Below, piece after piece: positions 60,995 to 64,000 of a DNA stretch of 64,000 nucleotides. The position numbers and the translations under genes were made by a program. Source of the DNA: Planctomycetota bacterium (GTDB lineage: Bacteria; Planctomycetota; UBA1135; UBA2386); contig JANQJF010000096.1 of assembly GCA_028281765.1 (NCBI GenBank), positions 1 to 64,000 of the forward strand. Direction: 5' to 3'. The notes under the pieces are model-generated. The model worked only from the letters and a program-made list of their open reading frames with translations. It searched no databases and had not been told where the DNA came from. How positions within the stretch are numbered: the first letter of the stretch is position 1; each line of letters begins with the position of its first letter.

Positions 60995-62761
60995 ATGACC
61001 CTGCGAACCCTCCCGATCGCCGTTCTCCTCGCCGCGCCGGCCCTCCCGGCCCAAGACTACGTCACCTCCGTTCGAGACCTGCTCGGGCATCGCGACTTCG
61101 AGCGCCGCGAAGCCGCGGACCAGTGGGTGAACCGGTTTTCGCCCATGTGGCACGAGAGGGACGACCAGGAAGGCATGCGCGGCTTCATCGGCGAGGTCGA
61201 GCTGCTCGGGATCGGCTACGACGAAGAGGACGAGAGCGAGCGATTCTCCGACGATTCCCTCGGCGAGTTCCTCAACACGCTGCTCGGCACCGACGACACG
61301 ATCAGCGTCGTCAACGGTCGGCTGCGCGCGCCCAGAGAGGTCGGGGAACGTGTGCAATCCGCGCTCGCGTGGTTGCGCGGTTGGGGGCACGGGGACGTCG
61401 AGTACGAGTTCGAGCTCGTGCGCATCGCGGGGCAGGACCGGGAGGTGCTCGCCAGCGGCACGAGCGTCGCGCGACGCGGACGGCCGACGGTGTTCGGCGA
61501 CGTCGGGACGCGGTCGGTCCTGTGGACGTTCAACGTCGAGCTCGCGCAGGGTTCGACCACCGGCGATCCTCGACCCGGTGAGCAGCGCTTCGGCAGCAGC
61601 GTCGCGCTCCAGGCGCGCGTGTTCCCCGACGGGAAGTCCGCGTTCGTGCAGGCGATCGCGCGCGTCGCCGCCGATCCGACGCGCGAGCGCATCGGACTCG
61701 GGCAATCCGGTTTCGGCGAGCTGGATCGAGTCGTCGGTCGAGCGGGCGAGGTCGCGACGGCATTCATCGCGCCACGTGGAGAGCGAGTGCTGACGCAGTG
61801 GCTCGACGAGGCCGGTCGGACGCTGCGACTGAGCTGCAAGGTCTCGTGGCCCGAGCCGCGGCTGCCGAAGACCGGCTCCGTCGTCGTGCGGGCCGACTTG
61901 ATCTGGTCGCAGCCGATCATCCAGTTCGAGCTCGAGCGGTTGCGCAATCTGCGCGACCGAGATCACTACGAACCGCGGCGCGTGAACGTCGAAGACCGCG
62001 TCTGGGAGAGTTTCCTGGACAGCGAAGCGTCCGAAAGACTGTCGCGTGTGGAGTCCGGTCGGGCCGTCGGACTCATGGCGTTCGGTGGGGCGACCGCGGT
62101 GGAAGCCCTCGCAGACCTGACCGACCGGATGCAGCAGTGCCTGCCGGCCGTCGGCTTCGACGTGACGGTGTACGAGTTGCCGGTGGGCGCGAATCCATCC
62201 GCCGGCGCAGACGCCGCGGCGATCCTCGCGCGCGCCTCCGGCGGCGGAGTCGCGGATCATCCGTCGTGCTTCCGCGGCGCCGAAGAGCGAACCTACGTGT
62301 CGGATTGGGACGTCGAGGTCGCGACCAACGCGCGCATTCCGACGCCGGAGGTGAGTCTCGTCCAGAGTGGCTACGTGATGCGAACCCGGGTGCGCGTCGA
62401 TGCATCCGGTCGTCCTTTCGCCGTGGACCTCGACTGCAAGCTGGCTCGTCTCGACGGGATCGACCAGCGCGATGTCCCGATCAACCAGGCGATCGCCAGC
62501 CCGAGCGCGATCTCCGCGAGCGGCCGGGTCCCACCAGGTCAGGGAGCGCGCTCGGTCGGGATCTCGACGAAGGAGGTGCGCGCCGTCGCGCTGCCGCAGG
62601 ACATCGTGCGTGTCGAGAGCCCGAAAGTGCGATCTCATCGGATTCGCCAGACCGTGCGCCTCGACCAGAACGGCGCGGCGCTGCTGCGGCGTCGTGCGCG
62701 CACGTTCTGCGGCGAAAACAAGGAGCTCGTCGTCGTCGTCCGCGCTGCGCCGCGGGACTGA
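60995..62761 (+). CDS. Large secreted protein, unknown
   Basis: The product is 588 aa with a signal peptide ending APALPAQ. Mixed alpha/beta, no recognised domain. The first 100 residues are acidic (GIGYDEEDESERFSDDSLGE). The central part has repeated beta segments (VALQARVFPDGKSAFVQAIA, LRLSCKVSWPEPRLPKTGSV) that recall the assembly domains of secretin-like outer-membrane proteins, but this is only an impression. TATCCT at 60979-60984 may be the -10 box, with a leader of a few nt. Confidence 0.55.
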   Translation: MTLRTLPIAVLLAAPALPAQDYVTSVRDLLGHRDFERREAADQWVNRFSPMWHERDDQEGMRGFIGEVELLGIGYDEEDESERFSDDSLGEFLNTLLGTDDTISVVNGRLRAPREVGERVQSALAWLRGWGHGDVEYEFELVRIAGQDREVLASGTSVARRGRPTVFGDVGTRSVLWTFNVELAQGSTTGDPRPGEQRFGSSVALQARVFPDGKSAFVQAIARVAADPTRERIGLGQSGFGELDRVVGRAGEVATAFIAPRGERVLTQWLDEAGRTLRLSCKVSWPEPRLPKTGSVVVRADLIWSQPIIQFELERLRNLRDRDHYEPRRVNVEDRVWESFLDSEASERLSRVESGRAVGLMAFGGATAVEALADLTDRMQQCLPAVGFDVTVYELPVGANPSAGADAAAILARASGGGVADHPSCFRGAEERTYVSDWDVEVATNARIPTPEVSLVQSGYVMRTRVRVDASGRPFAVDLDCKLARLDGIDQRDVPINQAIASPSAISASGRVPPGQGARSVGISTKEVRAVALPQDIVRVESPKVRSHRIRQTVRLDQNGAALLRRRARTFCGENKELVVVVRAAPRD

Positions 62762-62787
62762 CTGTGGTCGATCGAGGGTGGGCGCCC

Positions 62788-62816
62788 TTGACAGCTCCGG
62801 CTTTGCAACGTAGAGC
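62788..62816 (+). promoter_or_regulatory. Sigma-70-type promoter, perfect -35
   Basis: TTGACA (62788-62793), 17-nt spacer, TAGAGC (62811-62816). The -10 box ends 8 nt before ATG 62825, so the transcript would be nearly leaderless. Confidence 0.6.
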
Positions 62817-62824
62817 CATTGGTG

Positions 62825-63427
62825 ATGGAACTCGATCGTGCCCTCTCCCAGATCTCGGAGATCCACGCGCAGCTCCTGCGCAGTGAGGTCTTCCGCGGCT
62901 ACCGCGCCCTCCCGACGGCGGTCACGAGCATCGTCGCCGTCATGGCTGCCGTGCTGCAGACGTCGATCTGGCCCGCGTCGACGCCGACCGAGTTCGTGAT
63001 CGCCTGGGCTGGAGTCGCGACGCTGTGCTCGGCGATCTGCGCGGGCGATCTCTGGGTGCGCGCACGCCGGTCGGAGATCGTGCGCCGTCGCGCGCTGCCG
63101 GTGGTCGCGCAGTTCGCGCCGGCGACGATCGCGGGCTGCGTGATCACGATCGCGCTGCTGCGCGCGGGTTCGGATGCGCTGTCCCTGATGCCCGGCGTCT
63201 GGGCGCTCGTCATGGGCATCGGGATCATGGCGTCCCGTCCCTACCTCCCGCGCGCGATCGGCTTCGTCGCGCTCTTCTATCTGGCGACCGGAGCGATGCT
63301 CGTGAGCTACGCGGAGCCCGCGTCGGTCCCGTCGGCGTGGACGATGGGCGCGACGTTCGGCGCCGGTCAGGCGCTCGCGGCCGTCGTGCTCTTTTTCAAC
63401 TTGGAGCGTGGAGGTGTCCGTGGCTGA
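62825..63427 (+). CDS. Membrane protein paired with winged-helix regulator
   Basis: The product is 200 aa with six hydrophobic spans at about residues 28-46, 52-72, 87-107, 111-131, 136-155 and 165-190. ATG 62825 is favoured over TTG and GTG codons just upstream. An N-terminal cytoplasmic amphipathic segment (LDRALSQISEIHAQLLRSEV) precedes them. It overlaps the next gene by 8 nt. This membrane-protein/regulator arrangement is common; the role is unknown. Confidence 0.7.
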   Translation: MELDRALSQISEIHAQLLRSEVFRGYRALPTAVTSIVAVMAAVLQTSIWPASTPTEFVIAWAGVATLCSAICAGDLWVRARRSEIVRRRALPVVAQFAPATIAGCVITIALLRAGSDALSLMPGVWALVMGIGIMASRPYLPRAIGFVALFYLATGAMLVSYAEPASVPSAWTMGATFGAGQALAAVVLFFNLERGGVRG

Positions 63428-63812
63428 GCGACGTGGACGCAAGTCGGACGACCGCGGCACGTTCGCCTACGGTGGGCTGGACCGCGTGCTGCACGAGAAG
63501 GCGCGGCTCGGGATCCTCACCGCGCTCATCAACCAGTCGGAGGGACTGCTGTTCGGCGACCTCAAACGGCTGTGCGACCTGACGGACGGCAACCTCAGCC
63601 GTCACCTGCAGGTGCTGCAGACCGACGCGCTGATCGAGGTCTGGAAGGCGAACGGGCCCGGCCGACCGCAGACGTTGATCCGTCTGTCCGAGTCCGGCCG
63701 GAAGGTGTTTCTCGGCTACATCGAAGAACTCTCGCAGGTCGTTCACGACGCACAGCGCGCCGGTCAGGCGCGCTCGAGGAAAGAGCCGCCCGCCGGCTTC
63801 GCGCCGGCGTGA
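63420..63812 (+). CDS. Small winged-helix transcription regulator
   Basis: The product is 130 aa from GTG 63420. GGAGG sits 5 nt upstream, which decides between three closely spaced GTG codons. The single winged helix is typical of the MarR/PF13601-like family: LHEKARLGILTALINQSEGL, LFGDLKRLCDLTDGNLSRHL, QVLQTDALIEVWKANGPGRP, then QTLIRLSESGRKVFLGYIEE. It likely represses its own operon with the upstream membrane-protein gene. The C-terminal tail is Ala/Pro-rich. Confidence 0.85.
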   Translation: MAERRGRKSDDRGTFAYGGLDRVLHEKARLGILTALINQSEGLLFGDLKRLCDLTDGNLSRHLQVLQTDALIEVWKANGPGRPQTLIRLSESGRKVFLGYIEELSQVVHDAQRAGQARSRKEPPAGFAPA

Positions 63813-63823
63813 CGGTCGGCTGA

Positions 63824-64000
63824 TCAGCCCTTCTGCCAGGGCTTGATCTGCGTCCCGCTGAGATCGGTCGGCTTGCGTTCCCAGGACGGCTTCTGCTCGG
63901 CGTTCGGGTTTACCGTGCCGGGGGTGGTCGGGGCCGGGTTCGACGCGCCGTCGGGCTTCTGCTCGTGGCCGTAGTCGCTGCCCGGCTTGGTCGCCTGGCG
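63824..64000 (-). CDS. C-terminal fragment of a gene entering from the right edge
   Basis: An open minus-strand frame runs from the edge to TGA at 63826-63824 and codes for at least 58 residues. The tail is hydrophilic and rich in Pro, Asn, Gln and Lys (SNPAPTTPGTVNPNAEQKPS, LSGTQIKPWQKG). It is convergent with the winged-helix gene 11 nt away. Codon use is like that of the neighbours, so it is probably real; the product cannot be named. Confidence 0.55.
   Translation of the reverse strand, partial: RQATKPGSDYGHEQKPDGASNPAPTTPGTVNPNAEQKPSWERKPTDLSGTQIKPWQKG

Noticed and set aside
60866-63460. Minus-strand open frame of about 860 codons
   Set aside because: Arg/Asp/His-rich translation opposite the secreted protein at 60995 and the membrane-protein gene; no start context or family features.

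Overview
The window is GC-rich, densely coded bacterial chromosome. No rRNA, CRISPR array, insertion sequence or prophage is visible. The gene content points to the Planctomycetota. It has many Sec-exported proteins whose signal peptides end in -AQ, three ECF sigma factor modules with different partners (one a Ser/Thr kinase with a TPR tail), a FecR-type protein, FG-GAP/VCBS, kelch and beta-helix secreted proteins with extra C-terminal beta domains, a protein with the motif HEWGTFTS, and a DUF5117-type metalloprotease. The phylum assignment is inference from content; no marker gene was available to confirm it.

Layout. 1-4.1 kb: an NTF2-like secreted protein divergent from a two-domain SRPBCC protein plus ArsR-type repressor, with palindromic operator candidates between them, then an ECF sigma factor with a membrane partner. 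4.3-13.8 kb: a di-haem oxidoreductase, a beta-lactamase-fold serine hydrolase, an ECF sigma factor next to a TPR Ser/Thr kinase, a membrane protein and a kelch protein. 13.9-18.9 kb: an M61-like peptidase with an odd zinc motif, then a three-gene unit (radical SAM/SPASM enzyme plus two exported proteins). 18.9-21.7 kb: a metal-response locus of a His-rich periplasmic protein divergent from an OmpR-type regulator and a sensor kinase with its own His-rich loop. 21.7-24.1 kb: a radical SAM-TPR protein and a GT9 glycosyltransferase. 24.2-27.9 kb: an unrecognised duplicated-domain protein translationally coupled to a TPR-CHAT caspase-like protease. 28-41 kb: GT2, a GDPD lipoprotein, DUF3050, a sialate-esterase-like protein, ATP-grasp, glycogen synthase, a VCBS protein and an SPFH protein. 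A roughly 900-nt gap follows, full of RNA structure on the minus strand, including a tRNA-like cloverleaf, and then a beta-helix protein. 41-54 kb: a Rossmann oxidoreductase, a YceH-like protein, a second ATP-grasp, esterase, metalloprotease, D-aminoacylase-like amidohydrolase, YceI, membrane and HEAT proteins. 54-64 kb: Lon protease, a solute-binding lipoprotein, a CBS protein, an ECF sigma/FecR pair, two large secreted proteins, a membrane protein/winged-helix pair and a gene running off the right edge.

Themes. Many genes pack by 1-4 nt start/stop overlaps, and several convergent pairs share stop-codon bases. At least six genes have a TANNNT box 5-8 nt upstream of the start codon, which suggests frequent leaderless transcripts. 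The best candidates for undescribed biology are the duplicated-domain/TPR-CHAT pair (24.2-27.9 kb), the structured RNA locus (39.4-40.0 kb) and the radical SAM/SPASM three-gene unit (15.5-18.9 kb).
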